Shown here: in pieces, positions 19,671 to 19,701 of the stretch
Layout of the letters: the number at the start of each line of letters is the position of its first letter
Numbering within the stretch: the first letter of the stretch is position 1
NCBI GenBank assembly: GCA_002392385.1
Contig: DGGX01000045.1
Coordinates: forward strand, 1 to 19,701
DNA from: Lachnospiraceae bacterium UBA3863
GTDB taxonomy: Bacteria > Bacillota > Clostridia > Lachnospirales > Lachnospiraceae
Length of the DNA: 19,701 nt
Reading direction: 5' to 3'
Translations under genes and position numbers: made by a program
Notes under the pieces: generated by a model
Told to the model about the DNA's origin: nothing
The model's database searches: none
What the model saw: the letters and a program-made list of their open reading frames with translations, nothing else

Positions 19671-19701
19671 GACAGAGCCGACAGAGCCGACAGAGCCGAC
19701 A
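19671..19701 (+). repeat. 9-bp tandem repeat at the right edge
   Basis: GACAGAGCC is repeated at 19671, 19680 and 19689, and a fourth copy is cut by the window end. It is preceded by GACCAGGGCAGCC, also found after the 11-bp repeat at 18650-18720. Its full length is not visible. Confidence 0.8.

Overview
The window is most of the structural half of a tailed, siphovirus-type phage or prophage of a Bacillota host, probably a gut Clostridia/Lachnospiraceae member. The host is an inference. It rests on strong AGGAGG-type ribosome binding sites, on protein families typical of Gram-positive siphophages (Gp15-like tail protein, Phage_GP20 scaffold, Phage_min_cap2 minor head protein, SPP1-Gp6-like portal, DUF4417, DUF3310), and on a secreted protein with choline/cell-wall-binding-like repeats. 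No integrase, lysis or replication-initiator gene is in view.

Nearly every recognisable gene is on the minus strand, so the biological order runs right to left. A non-coding, AT-rich, repeat- and dyad-rich region (18123-19701) feeds a perfect-consensus minus-strand promoter (18157-18185). It drives an early/middle block: VRR-NUC nuclease, a cluster of three tRNA-like elements, a secreted repeat protein, several small genes, DUF3310, an SNF2-type helicase and a sigma-r4-like late regulator. A leader with an intrinsic terminator (12968-12992) separates this from the late block: DUF4417, an ADP-ribosyltransferase-like protein, TerS, TerL, portal, minor head protein, scaffold, major capsid, four connector/neck/tail-completion genes, tail tube, two tail-assembly chaperone-type genes and the start of the tape measure, which runs off the left edge. 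Many junctions are ATGA or 1-20 nt overlaps, so translation is probably coupled.

The parts that do not fit an ordinary structural module are these. (1) Three tandem tRNA-like elements at 17043-17518 have good acceptor, D and T arms, but the anticodon arm is replaced by much longer sequence. Two of them show compensatory changes in the acceptor stem. (2) A plus-strand module in the TerL-portal gap has a perfect TTGACA-N17-TATAAT promoter, three copies of a 9-mer around it and an intrinsic terminator about 40 nt downstream of the promoter, so it looks like a regulated small RNA gene. Its unstructured part is complementary over 14 nt to the leader of the secreted repeat protein's mRNA. (3) The right-hand 1.5 kb holds nested dyads, a 30-bp operator-like palindrome, a 47-bp tandem repeat and a field of TGTTACA sites next to an alternating purine-pyrimidine tract, resembling an origin/control region.

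All calls come from reading the sequence and recalling family features; no database or folding search was run.
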